From contig JABMPG010000511.1 of assembly GCA_013203855.1 (NCBI GenBank), forward strand, positions 1 to 9,185: a stretch of DNA of 9,185 nucleotides, read 5' to 3'. The position numbers were made by a program, and so were the translations under genes. The notes beneath the pieces are model-generated. The model did no database searches and had not been told where the DNA came from. It saw nothing but the letters and a program-made list of their open reading frames with translations. The stretch's first letter is position 1, and each line of letters starts with the position of its first letter. The DNA comes from a bacterium (GTDB taxonomy: Bacteria; Sumerlaeota; Sumerlaeia; UBA8349). This document shows, in pieces, positions 1 to 6,864 of the stretch.

Positions 1-211
1 GCTCCAGGACCTCTCCCTTTTCAAGCCCAGCCAGACCCTCGGCGACGCCGGTTCCTTCGATGTTGCCACCGCCCAAGGCACGGCCGCACTCCGTGGAATC
101 TACCAGATCGGACAAGGCGTCCTGCCCATCCACTATCTCCTGGACGATCAGGGCCGCCTCCAGATCATGACCCAGCAGACAACGGCCTGGGTTCTGAAAG
201 AAGCGGAGTAG
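1..211 (+). CDS. 3' end of an unrecognised protein (5' truncated by the window)
   Basis: An open frame enters from the left edge (first full codon at base 2) and ends at TAG 209-211, giving the last 69 residues. The tail is soluble in composition with no membrane segment. It contains the stretch LRGIYQIGQGVLPIHYLLDD and ends WVLKEAE. Codon use, with G/C-rich third positions, matches the genes downstream, so it looks like a real gene end rather than a chance frame. I do not recognise the family from this fragment and assign no function. It lies on the same strand as the clamp-loader gene, with a purine-rich 124-base gap between them, so co-transcription is possible but not shown. Confidence 0.6.
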   Translation, partial: LQDLSLFKPSQTLGDAGSFDVATAQGTAALRGIYQIGQGVLPIHYLLDDQGRLQIMTQQTTAWVLKEAE

Positions 212-335
212 AAAAAAGTTGAGAAGAGGAGAAGGGGGAGCAGAGAAGAAGTAAAGGACGCGGCGGCCTCCGCGAATGAGATTTCATCCTTACGTCCTTC
301 CAGCCCCTTTCGTCCCCTTTCTATGGATCTGCCTG

Positions 336-1400
336 ATGCTTGACGAACCCCTCACCGCTCCCCAACACACCTTCGACACAATCGTCGGTCAGGACCTGGT
401 CAAGAAGTTCCTCCTCCGCGCCTGGGCCCAGGGCAAGCTCCCCCATTCCCTCATGTTCGTCGGGCCGTCGGGCGTGGGCAAGAAATCGCTCATGTTCGCT
501 CTGGCCAAAAAGCTGGTCGCCAGCCATCTCGATCCCGGAAGTCCCGAGGCCGAGAAGGCTCTAGGCAAAGTCTCCCGCAGCACCCACCCCGACGTTCTCG
601 TCATCGAGCCCAAGTCCGCCTCCGGCCAGATCCTGAAGGACCAGGTCGAGGAAATGCACGATCGGGCCCATTACGCGCCCCTCGAATCGCGGGTGCGGAT
701 CATCATCATCCATCCCATCGAGGCGATGAACCTCGTCGCTTCCAACAAACTCCTTAAACTTCTCGAAGAGCCCCCCCCGGCGCTCCATATCCTGATCGGC
801 TGCCGACAGGTTCATCTCACGCTGAGCACGATCAAGTCCCGCTGCGCCCTCCTGCGCTGTCCGCCCGTGGAGTTCGAGCCCTTGTGCAGATGGCTCATGG
901 AGCAGACCGGCTGTCTGAGACGGCGCGCTGAGGCGGCCGCCCAGCTCTCGGCCGGGCGCCCCGGACTGGCCCGGGATCTTCTCACGGGCGACGAAGAGGA
1001 AAAACGGCGGCGGATATGCAGCGAACTGGGCTTCTACCACAGAGAGGGATACGCGACGATCTTTCGTGTCGGCCGCAATCTCATTAATCACGCGGGGGGC
1101 GCCCAGGCGGCCGTCGCTTCTCTCCTTCTGTGGTATCGTGACCTTCTCGTCGCTAAACTCACGGCCGAAAGCGGTCGAGAAAATGAAAAAGGGATCGGCG
1201 CGGCTGAGGAGAGACTTCTCATCAACCGCAATCTGGTCGATGAGATCGTCGAAGCCGCCGCCCGTTACACCCCCGAGGGGGTGGCCCTGGCCATCGAGAA
1301 AATCCTCGAACGCCAGGACGACACCTTTCAGGCCATGGTCGACGGCGACCTCCTGCTTGAGGTCCTGCTGACGGAAATCGGCGTGGCGTTGAAAACCTGA
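336..1400 (+). CDS. holB: DNA polymerase III delta'-type clamp-loader subunit (AAA+)
   Basis: This is a clamp-loader AAA+ protein that would act with DnaX (tau/gamma) and delta to load the beta sliding clamp. In the 354-residue form starting at 336, an intact P-loop GPSGVGKKS lies at 43-51, the family signature LLKLLEEPP at 139-147, and the sensor/SRC motif (TIKSRC) ends near 170. The C-terminal half is helical, with WYRDLL near 266-271, as in the collar domain. The Walker B segment is degenerate (IIIIHPIEAMN). The four-cysteine zinc module usual between P-loop and Walker B is absent, since no cysteine occurs there. The frame opens upstream to ATG 276 (374 residues), but those 20 residues are unlike the family and that ATG sits against a small GC hairpin (259-274), so 336 is preferred. 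Neither start has a good ribosome binding site. A DnaX-like paralogue is a less likely alternative because the protein is short. Confidence 0.88.
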   Translation: MLDEPLTAPQHTFDTIVGQDLVKKFLLRAWAQGKLPHSLMFVGPSGVGKKSLMFALAKKLVASHLDPGSPEAEKALGKVSRSTHPDVLVIEPKSASGQILKDQVEEMHDRAHYAPLESRVRIIIIHPIEAMNLVASNKLLKLLEEPPPALHILIGCRQVHLTLSTIKSRCALLRCPPVEFEPLCRWLMEQTGCLRRRAEAAAQLSAGRPGLARDLLTGDEEEKRRRICSELGFYHREGYATIFRVGRNLINHAGGAQAAVASLLLWYRDLLVAKLTAESGRENEKGIGAAEERLLINRNLVDEIVEAAARYTPEGVALAIEKILERQDDTFQAMVDGDLLLEVLLTEIGVALKT

Positions 1401-1416
1401 GGAAATCTGAATGGCC

Positions 1417-1441
1417 GGACTACGAGCAAGATATGTAGTCC
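1417..1441. repeat. perfect 7-bp inverted repeat between holB and the permease genes
   Basis: GGACTAC (1417-1423) and GTAGTCC (1435-1441) are perfect inverted copies around an 11-base loop. They lie in the 72-base gap between the delta' stop and the permease start. No T-run follows, so it does not look like a Rho-independent terminator. It could be a REP-like dispersed element, an RNA-processing or stability hairpin that sets permease expression apart from holB, or chance. Confidence 0.45.
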
Positions 1442-1459
1442 ACGCCTCACTGTGTGCAC

Positions 1460-1465
1460 GGAGGA
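1460..1465 (+). promoter_or_regulatory. Shine-Dalgarno GGAGGA that selects a TTG start for permease 1
   Basis: GGAGGA is placed seven bases before TTG 1473. The only longer start in the frame, GTG 1452, lies upstream of this site and has nothing comparable before it, so TTG 1473 is the better start. Confidence 0.6.
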
Positions 1466-1472
1466 AGAGGAC

Positions 1473-2276
1473 TTGCGATCCAGTCTGCGCAATATCCGTC
1501 TGCTGGCCGGGACACTTCTCATCGAGGCGTGGCGGCGGCGGGAGATCTATGCCATCGTCTTCATCACCACCCTTCTTCTCATCGGCCTGCGTCTCGTTCA
1601 TTTCTTCGACCTGGAGGGACTGGGCAAGTTCTACCGCGAGATCAGCCTGAAGGCCATGAACGTCACCACGGCGGTGACGGTCATTCTCCTCGGCGCGCGC
1701 CAGCTCCCCCGGGAATTCTCCAACCGGACCATTTATCCGCTCTTGGCCAAGCCGGTTCGCCGGGGCGAGTTCCTCCTCGGCAAGTTCGTGGGCGTCCTTC
1801 TGGCCGGCGCCTTTTGCTATGCCCTGTTCATGGCCATCTTCCTCGTCGCCAGCGTCACCCTCAAGGCCCCTGTCAATTACGCCCTCTTCGCCCAATCCGT
1901 TTATCTCCAGATGCTTTCTCTCGCCGTCGTTGCCGGGATGGTCTTTCTTTTCTCCATGCTTTTCAACGCCGACGCCGCCATCACCCTCGCCCTCATCCTG
2001 TTTCTTGCTTCTCAGATTCTGATGAATCTCATGAACTATCTCTATGATTATGTGGGCCGGGCCGCTCAGCTAGCCCTCCTTGCCCTTCACTTTGTCATCC
2101 CTCAACTCGCACTGTTCGACGCCTCGGCCAAGGTGGTGCACAGCATGCACGGCGACCATGTGGTCTGGCAGGCGCTGCCCGCATGGGTTCTACTCACGCT
2201 TACCCTCTACGGTTTCGTCTATGTCACGCTCTTTCTCAGCGGGGCATACCTTCTTTTCCGGAGGAAGCCGCTGTGA
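1473..2276 (+). CDS. ABC-2 type transporter permease, copy 1
   Basis: A polytopic inner-membrane protein of about 267 residues, the usual size of ABC-2 type permease subunits, which pair with a separate ATPase to export lipids, polysaccharides, drugs or proteins. Hydrophobic segments lie near residues 25-45, 60-78, 104-128, 141-163, 166-190 and 237-262. The cytosolic loop after the second segment carries REFSNRTIYPLLAKPVRRG (80-98), a typical ABC-2 coupling-loop pattern that is closely repeated in the next gene. The start is TTG 1473, chosen for its ribosome binding site; GTG 1452 would add seven residues. The stop overlaps the start of permease 2, so translation is probably coupled. No ATPase gene is in the window, and the substrate cannot be read from the sequence. 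The rest of the operon suggests an envelope role, which is inference. Confidence 0.85.
   Translation: MRSSLRNIRLLAGTLLIEAWRRREIYAIVFITTLLLIGLRLVHFFDLEGLGKFYREISLKAMNVTTAVTVILLGARQLPREFSNRTIYPLLAKPVRRGEFLLGKFVGVLLAGAFCYALFMAIFLVASVTLKAPVNYALFAQSVYLQMLSLAVVAGMVFLFSMLFNADAAITLALILFLASQILMNLMNYLYDYVGRAAQLALLALHFVIPQLALFDASAKVVHSMHGDHVVWQALPAWVLLTLTLYGFVYVTLFLSGAYLLFRRKPL
2260..2265 (+). promoter_or_regulatory. Shine-Dalgarno GGAGGA for permease 2, inside permease 1
   Basis: GGAGGA ends seven bases before GTG 2273, which overlaps the permease 1 stop in GTGA. The site therefore favours GTG 2273 over the upstream ATG 2183 and over ATG 2279, and points to translational coupling. Confidence 0.6.
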
Positions 2277-3085
2277 GCATGGCTCCATCCATTTCCTCCG
2301 AATGGTCCCGTGTCCGGGCCCTGGCGCTGCTCGCCAAGATCACGTGCCTGGACTTCGTCCGCCGCAAGGATCTCTATGTCGTCTCGATCCTCATGGCGCT
2401 CTTCGTGATCGCGGCGGTGGCCATCCGGATCATCGGAATCGAGGGACCCGACACGGCGCGGTTTCTGATGAGCGCGGGGCTGGGCCTGAGCCATGCCATG
2501 GCGGCTATCCTTGCGACGGTCCTCGCGTCCCGGGTCTTTCCCGAAGAGTTCGAGCAGCGCACCCTGATGCCCCTCCTGGCCAAACCCGTGACGCGCGCCC
2601 AGGTTCTCGCCGGCAAGCTCGCCGCGTGCCTCACCCTTGGCGGGGGAAGTCTCCTTCTGTTCATCGCCGCGAATCTTCTCGCTATCGGAATGACTCCCGG
2701 GCAGGACATTTCCGCTCTGATTCAGGCCGTCGGGCTCCTCCTGTTGAACTTCGCCCTGCTCTCGACGGTCGCCGTCTATCTATCGCTCTTTCTCCCCGCC
2801 CTGGCGGCCGGCGTCATCGCGGGCGCATGGTATTTCGGCGCGGGCTTTCTCGTGCGATTTCTCAAGGAGATCGCCGCGAACTCCGAATTCTCCGGAAGCG
2901 CGATCTTCGCGAAGATTCTGGCTCTCGCGCCGAACCCTTCGCTGCTGTCCCACGTCGAGAATTTCACCTCGGGCGGCGCGCCCCTTTCGGCCGGCCTCTT
3001 CGGGGCGCTGTTTCTCTACGGCCTGGCGTGGACCTTCGCTTTCTATCTTCTGGCGGTCTGGCGTTTCGACCGCATGAAACTGTAG
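2273..3085 (+). CDS. ABC-2 type transporter permease, copy 2
   Basis: A second ABC-2 permease of 270 residues. Hydrophobic segments lie near residues 35-55, 67-86, 114-138, 148-175, 177-196 and 238-262. The coupling loop EEFEQRTLMPLLAKPVTR (91-108), followed by a GK at 114-115, matches copy 1 at most conserved positions (RT, PLLAKPV, R, L, GK). The two genes are thus diverged paralogues that probably form a heterodimeric channel. The frame is open to ATG 2183, but that part lies inside permease 1 and encodes an atypical leader. GTG 2273 has a correctly placed GGAGGA and overlaps the preceding stop. The next gene starts 12 bases after this stop. The partner ATPase is absent here and must be encoded elsewhere. 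The substrate is unknown. Confidence 0.86.
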   Translation: MSMAPSISSEWSRVRALALLAKITCLDFVRRKDLYVVSILMALFVIAAVAIRIIGIEGPDTARFLMSAGLGLSHAMAAILATVLASRVFPEEFEQRTLMPLLAKPVTRAQVLAGKLAACLTLGGGSLLLFIAANLLAIGMTPGQDISALIQAVGLLLLNFALLSTVAVYLSLFLPALAAGVIAGAWYFGAGFLVRFLKEIAANSEFSGSAIFAKILALAPNPSLLSHVENFTSGGAPLSAGLFGALFLYGLAWTFAFYLLAVWRFDRMKL

Positions 3086-3097
3086 AGGACTCCCCCG

Positions 3098-4054
3098 GTG
3101 CGGACCACCCGACGAAACCTTCTCACCTTCGGTTTTCTCGCGCTCCTCCTTGCGGCGGGCTGGTTTCTTTTTCCCTCCTTGCAGAACGAGGTCGAGGCCA
3201 CCCGAGCGCGCGCACAGGCCAACCGGACCGACGGCGACATGGCCGCGCGGAACCAGAACGCCTTCGCGATGATCCTTGGCGAGGTCCGCGCCACCGCCGC
3301 CGATCTCATGTTCGTCAAGACCGACCGCTACTTGCACAGTGGCGTGGCCTATGTCCCCCACCTCAAACTCGATTCCGTGAACGAGGACAAGCATCTCGCC
3401 GGCTGTGAGCATGGACACACAGATACCCTCATCCGTACCACCGAAGAAGACTTCCGCGGCTTCCTTGGCGCCATCGAACGCCAGGTCAAGCCCTACCGAG
3501 ATCCGTCCTTGCCGCATGTGCACGGGGCCGAAGAGGAAATCCTCCCCTGGTTCCGGCTCATGACCCTGAGCAACCCCCACTATATCCGCGGATACCGGGT
3601 TGGCGGCCTCACCCTTGCGCGGCAGGGCAAGTGGCAGGAGGCGCTCGATTTCATGCGCGAAGGCATCCGCAAGAACACGGGGCACCCCGAGCTTTTCCTG
3701 CTCTACCAGTCCCTCGCCGCCTTCCACCTCCAGGGCCGCACCCGAACGGGCTATCCCTGGGGCGACGCCTGGCTCGCGGATACCCTCAAAGCTGCCAGAA
3801 AGGCCTTCGATCTAGGCCTCAAACAACGCCCCGAACTGGGCGAGACCGGCAAGCGAAAAAAGGACCTGGTCTGGACCGACGATCTTGAGGAGGACTTCTG
3901 CTTCTCCGCTCACATCATTCCGCTTCTTCTCCGCGAAGAGGGCCGACTTGACGAAGCCCTTGCCGCCGCACGTCGGATGCATTCCCTCGCGCCGGACTAC
4001 CTGCCCATCGAGCGGACAATGAACGAACTCGCGCCGAAGTCGCCCCAGCCCTGA
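3098..4054 (+). CDS. signal-anchored TPR protein with a His-rich segment
   Basis: Predicted 318 residues from GTG 3098, with GAGG shortly upstream and only 12 bases after permease 2. Residues 1-6 are basic (MRTTRR) and 8-26 form one hydrophobic segment, so the protein is probably anchored in the inner membrane facing outward, or exported. A conserved-looking block follows (GEVRATAADLMFVKTDRYLH, 61-80), then a Cys/His-rich stretch with CEHGH at 103-107 and HVH at 140-142. TPR-like helical repeats lie near 158-195 (LARQGKWQEALDFMREGI) and 268-302 (LREEGRLDEALAAARRM). TPRs mediate protein contacts, so it may be an accessory or scaffold subunit for the adjacent permeases or for the GT-C protein. 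The gene overlaps neither neighbour. The first block and the operon position resemble uncharacterised TPR proteins of PVC-like bacteria as I recall them; the exact function is unknown. Confidence 0.75.
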   Translation: MRTTRRNLLTFGFLALLLAAGWFLFPSLQNEVEATRARAQANRTDGDMAARNQNAFAMILGEVRATAADLMFVKTDRYLHSGVAYVPHLKLDSVNEDKHLAGCEHGHTDTLIRTTEEDFRGFLGAIERQVKPYRDPSLPHVHGAEEEILPWFRLMTLSNPHYIRGYRVGGLTLARQGKWQEALDFMREGIRKNTGHPELFLLYQSLAAFHLQGRTRTGYPWGDAWLADTLKAARKAFDLGLKQRPELGETGKRKKDLVWTDDLEEDFCFSAHIIPLLLREEGRLDEALAAARRMHSLAPDYLPIERTMNELAPKSPQP

Positions 4055-4061
4055 CCCCGAC

Positions 4062-5611
4062 ATGCTCCATCGACATCGCCTCCCCCTCCTGCTGATTCTG
4101 GTCGGCCTTCTGGCGTACGCCAATGCCCCGCTGGGCGAGTATGTCTATGACGATGTGGACATGATCCGCGACCGCGAGGCCATCGAGGACTGGTCCAATC
4201 TTCCCAAACTCGTCTCCCGCGAGTTCGGGCCGGTCTTTGGCGATCTCCATTACCGCCCCCTCGCCCCGCTCACCTATTTCATCGATGCGAAGGTTTTCGG
4301 AAAGAGCCCGCTCTGGTCGGGCTTGATCAACGTCGTCCTCCACATCGCGACCGGTCTGCTGCTCTTCGGACTCTGGCGACGGGCACTCGGGCGCGACGAT
4401 CTCGCATGGTGGGCCGCAGCTTTTTTCCTCTGCCATCCCGCCGGAAGCGAAGTGGTCAATAGCCCCGGTTTCCGTCGCGGGCTTCTGGCTCTCCTGTTTC
4501 TCCTGTGGACGGTCTGGCTGCTCCGAACCTGTGTTCACGGCGGACGTTTCCGATACGGTCTGGCGGCGGCGGGCACATGGTTTCTCGGGCTTCTCGCCAA
4601 GGAACCGGCTTTCGTGGCGGTCGCCATCGCTCCGGCGGTTCTCCTCTTCGAGGACATTCGAGAAAGCGGGATGACCCGGGAGGCATTTCACCTGTTTGTT
4701 CGCCAGCGGCGGCGCTATTCGCGCTCGTCTTCGCCATTTTCCTCGTCATGTATATCGGCTTTCGGCCCTATCAGACTCTGGACTACCAGCGGTTCACCGA
4801 AGCCGCGCAAGTCGAGACCGTCTCGCCCTGGCCAGGTGAAAAAGGCCCAGTTCTGGGCTTCCTCAATTTCTGCCGGACCTTTCTGCTCTATGCCCGTTTG
4901 TGGGTCGCACCGGTCGAGCTGTCGATCAACCATGATTTTTGCGCCGCTGAGACCTGGGCCGACTGGACGTTGTGGGCGGGCCTGGGTGCGTTCGGCCTCT
5001 TCGCGATCTTCTCGTTCTTGCTCTTCAGACGAGGCCACCCGGCGGGTCTTGGCGGGGTCTGGGTGATTCTTCTCTTTTCCCCGGCCATGCAGATCATCCC
5101 CACGCCCGAGCTCGCCGTCGAACGCTTCCTCTATCCCGTCCTGCCCGGAGCCGCGCTCCTGCTCGCAGCCTTCCTCATCCGCCGACCGGGCGATCTCCTG
5201 CGGCATATTGCATCCCCCTTTGCCCGCCCAACGATTGACCCGCTTCGGCTTCTGGCGCTTCTGATCCTCGTTCTCTGCATCGCCCGGACGCTGGACCGCA
5301 ACCGCGATTGGCACGACGACCTGACCTTGAATATCCGCGCCTATGAGCAGTGGGAAGGCGCCGAAGGAAAGTTCCGTCTCGGCACGCTTCTTCTCAGCGA
5401 CGGCCAGATCGACCGGGCCCGCGAAACCCTCGAAGAAGTCGTCCGGATTGATCCCGGCCATCCCGCCGCCTGGCGAAACCTGGGGCTGCTCTATTGGAAA
5501 ATGGGCAGGGCCGATGATGCCGAGAAAGCCATCCGGAAGTCGACCGAGATCGAGCCGGAAGACGAGAAAAACCGAGAGGCGTTGAAGTGGATCGAGAGAA
5601 GTAGCCAGTAG
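4062..5611 (+). pseudogene. TMTC-like GT-C membrane protein with C-terminal TPRs, split by a frameshift
   Basis: Two overlapping frames together make one protein of about 516 residues. The first runs from ATG 4062 and stays open to 5066, but loses family character near 4700. The second carries the continuation to TAG 5609-5611. The N-terminal part has a signal-like TM helix (7-24), then YVYDDVDMI (27-35) with the Asp-Asp pair typical of GT-C glycosyltransferases of the PMT/TMTC type. RPLAPLTYF and a LLAKEP motif follow, with more TM helices. After the shift come about six further hydrophobic segments and a C-terminal TPR region (about 5350-5600; LGTLLLSDGQIDRARETLEE, then a second repeat). 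Such proteins use lipid-linked sugars at the outer face of the inner membrane; this is family knowledge. The start lies seven bases after the TPR gene. A one-base deletion restores the reading; it may be an assembly error, in which case the gene is intact in the cell. Confidence 0.75.
4690..4720 (+). other. frameshift point in the GT-C protein gene
   Basis: Reading must pass here from the frame starting at 4062 to the frame one base earlier, as if one base were missing. Before it the protein reads EAFHLFVRQRR; after it, ALFALVFAIFLVMYIGFR, a good TM helix. In the old frame the sequence becomes Ser/Arg-rich low-quality peptide. The repeated CGGCGGCG run (4707-4714) is a plausible site for loss of a base. 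No canonical X-XXY-YYZ slippery heptamer is in the correct phase, so programmed -1 frameshifting is not favoured. Confidence 0.65.
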
Positions 5612-5643
5612 ATGGGACCAGTAGGGGCGTGGCCCAGTGCGCT

Positions 5644-5686
5644 AAAAACAGCGGCCAGCAGGGGAAAACTCCCGCTGCTGGCTGCT
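5644..5686 (-). terminator. Rho-independent terminator of the minus-strand sugar operon
   Basis: Bases 5650-5664 (AGCGGCCAGCAGGGG) pair with 5671-5686 (CCCGCTGCTGGCTGCT) in a 15-bp stem with one G-T wobble, one bulged G and a six-base loop. On the minus strand the stem is followed at once by GTTTTTAG. It lies about 50 bases past the stop of the URO-D-like gene, in the convergent gap. On the plus strand no T-run follows, so it is not a good terminator for the plus-strand genes. Confidence 0.75.
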
Positions 5687-5736
5687 ACCGAATCCAGGAC
5701 TCCTACTCAAGGGTGTTCCATCGGGTTTGGCAAACC

Positions 5737-6813
5737 CTATCGGTAGCCGATCTCTGCCGACAGATCGAAGTAGAGTTTGCAGGCCTCAGGGGGAACGTTG
5801 AACGGGATGTGATTGCCAATGCACATCATGTAACCGCCGGACATCCTGGCGGTCTCGACCATGGACTCAACCATCTGGCGGATCCGGGTTGGGTCGTTCG
5901 CCATGAGCACACGGTTGTCGCCTTCTCCGGCGATGAAGCAGTTTTCGTACTTGCGTGCGATGGTCTTGTAGTCCGTGTACGGTTCGCTGATGATCCCGCG
6001 CGCGCCGCATGCCATGACATCGTCCACAAAGGCATCGACGCAACCGTCCACCATGAACAGGACTTCCTTTCCAGCGTCCCGGACGATGCCCCAGAACTCC
6101 TCATAGCGGGGGAAAATGAATTTGCGCATCCACTGCGGACTGCACACAGGGCCGCGGGTCAGCACGATGTCGTCGTGAGACACGACGAAGTTCACCGGCA
6201 GCCGGGCGAAAGCGCAAAAGACACGGCGGTTGATCTCCGCGAACTCGTCCATGATCCGCTCAAACTCCGGTTCCATACAGAGGGAAAGGAAGTTCTCATA
6301 GCCGAAAACGAGCATGGGCCACTGGAACATAGTGTTGTAGAATGACACGCTCGCATGAGCGCCCTGCGGCGCTTTCTGACCCCACTCGGCGGGATAGTTC
6401 TTGCGGAAGCGCTGATAGATGGCCTCCTCGCTGCTGAAATCGCCATCCACCACCACATTCCAGCCCGTGAAGTCGCCCTGTTCGAGAGGGCTGAAGGCGA
6501 GCATCTCCTCCTGGCTCTTGAACCGCGTGGCCGCCACATCCTGTTGCCAGCTCTCGCGATAGACGTGGCCCCAACGACCGTGGCCCTTGTCCTCCTGCTC
6601 GCCAATCCTCGGAATAGGCTCGTCGGTCGGAGGAACCGGGAAGTCGAGGAAGGGATACATCTCATTCAGCCGCAACATGCAGGAGCGCGGCTTTTCGTAG
6701 TAGTCGATGCCGGTGATCCAAGATGCGCCATCCGGGTTTGACCAGTGCTCCCAGTGCGTAATTCGCTTGGGGCCGCGACCCATGTAAGAGAGGAAACGCG
6801 CAGTAGGGTCCAT
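5737..6813 (-). CDS. URO-D superfamily protein (uroporphyrinogen decarboxylase / MtaA-like)
   Basis: A soluble TIM-barrel-type protein of 358 residues, close to the usual size of the URO-D superfamily, which includes haem-pathway UroD and the corrinoid-linked methyltransferases MtaA/MtbA/CmuA. Family features are seen in the second half: VSHDDIVLTRGPVCSP (211-226), PRYEEFWGIVRDAGKEVLFMVDGCVDAFVDDVMACGARGI read as two strands plus helices (235-274), and the C-terminal CIGNHIPFNVPP (331-342). The N-terminal RPVWFMRQAGR-type motif of true UroD is not present, so haem synthesis is unlikely. Residues such as H213, D214, D256 and C258 could bind substrate or metal; this is inference. ATG 6813 is chosen for AAAGGAAG at 6823-6830; the frame opens to ATG 6858, which adds 15 charged residues. 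It is the last gene of the operon, 51 bases after the ThuA-like gene, and suggests a role on the same sugar substrate. Confidence 0.82.
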   Translation of the reverse strand: MDPTARFLSYMGRGPKRITHWEHWSNPDGASWITGIDYYEKPRSCMLRLNEMYPFLDFPVPPTDEPIPRIGEQEDKGHGRWGHVYRESWQQDVAATRFKSQEEMLAFSPLEQGDFTGWNVVVDGDFSSEEAIYQRFRKNYPAEWGQKAPQGAHASVSFYNTMFQWPMLVFGYENFLSLCMEPEFERIMDEFAEINRRVFCAFARLPVNFVVSHDDIVLTRGPVCSPQWMRKFIFPRYEEFWGIVRDAGKEVLFMVDGCVDAFVDDVMACGARGIISEPYTDYKTIARKYENCFIAGEGDNRVLMANDPTRIRQMVESMVETARMSGGYMMCIGNHIPFNVPPEACKLYFDLSAEIGYR

Positions 6814-6864
6814 CGGGAGTTTCTTCCTTTCTGAATTCCGCCTTGGGGCACCCCGCACCTGTTC

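Noticed and set aside
259..274. GC hairpin CGCGG-N6-CCGCG as a terminator of the left-edge gene
   Set aside because: The stem is only five base pairs and no T-run follows on the plus strand.
561..1895. 444-codon open frame on the minus strand
   Set aside because: It lies antisense to the clamp-loader and permease 1 genes, is rich in Glu/Gly/Asp with no domain pattern, and spans their junction. Long antisense frames are common in G+C-rich DNA.
2080..3408. 442-codon open frame on the plus strand
   Set aside because: It overlaps three well-supported genes in another frame. The peptide is Arg/Pro/Gly-rich, as expected for an out-of-frame shadow.
2780..3727. 315-codon open frame on the minus strand
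   Set aside because: It is antisense to permease 2 and the TPR protein, both of which have clear membrane or TPR patterns and ribosome binding sites. This frame has neither.
4690..4720. programmed -1 ribosomal frameshift
   Set aside because: No slippery heptamer of the X-XXY-YYZ form is found in the right phase, and no clear downstream stem-loop was noticed. A base deletion or assembly error is simpler.
5629..6345. 238-codon open frame on the plus strand
   Set aside because: It is antisense to the URO-D-like gene and begins across the terminator hairpin. No ribosome binding site or family motif was seen.
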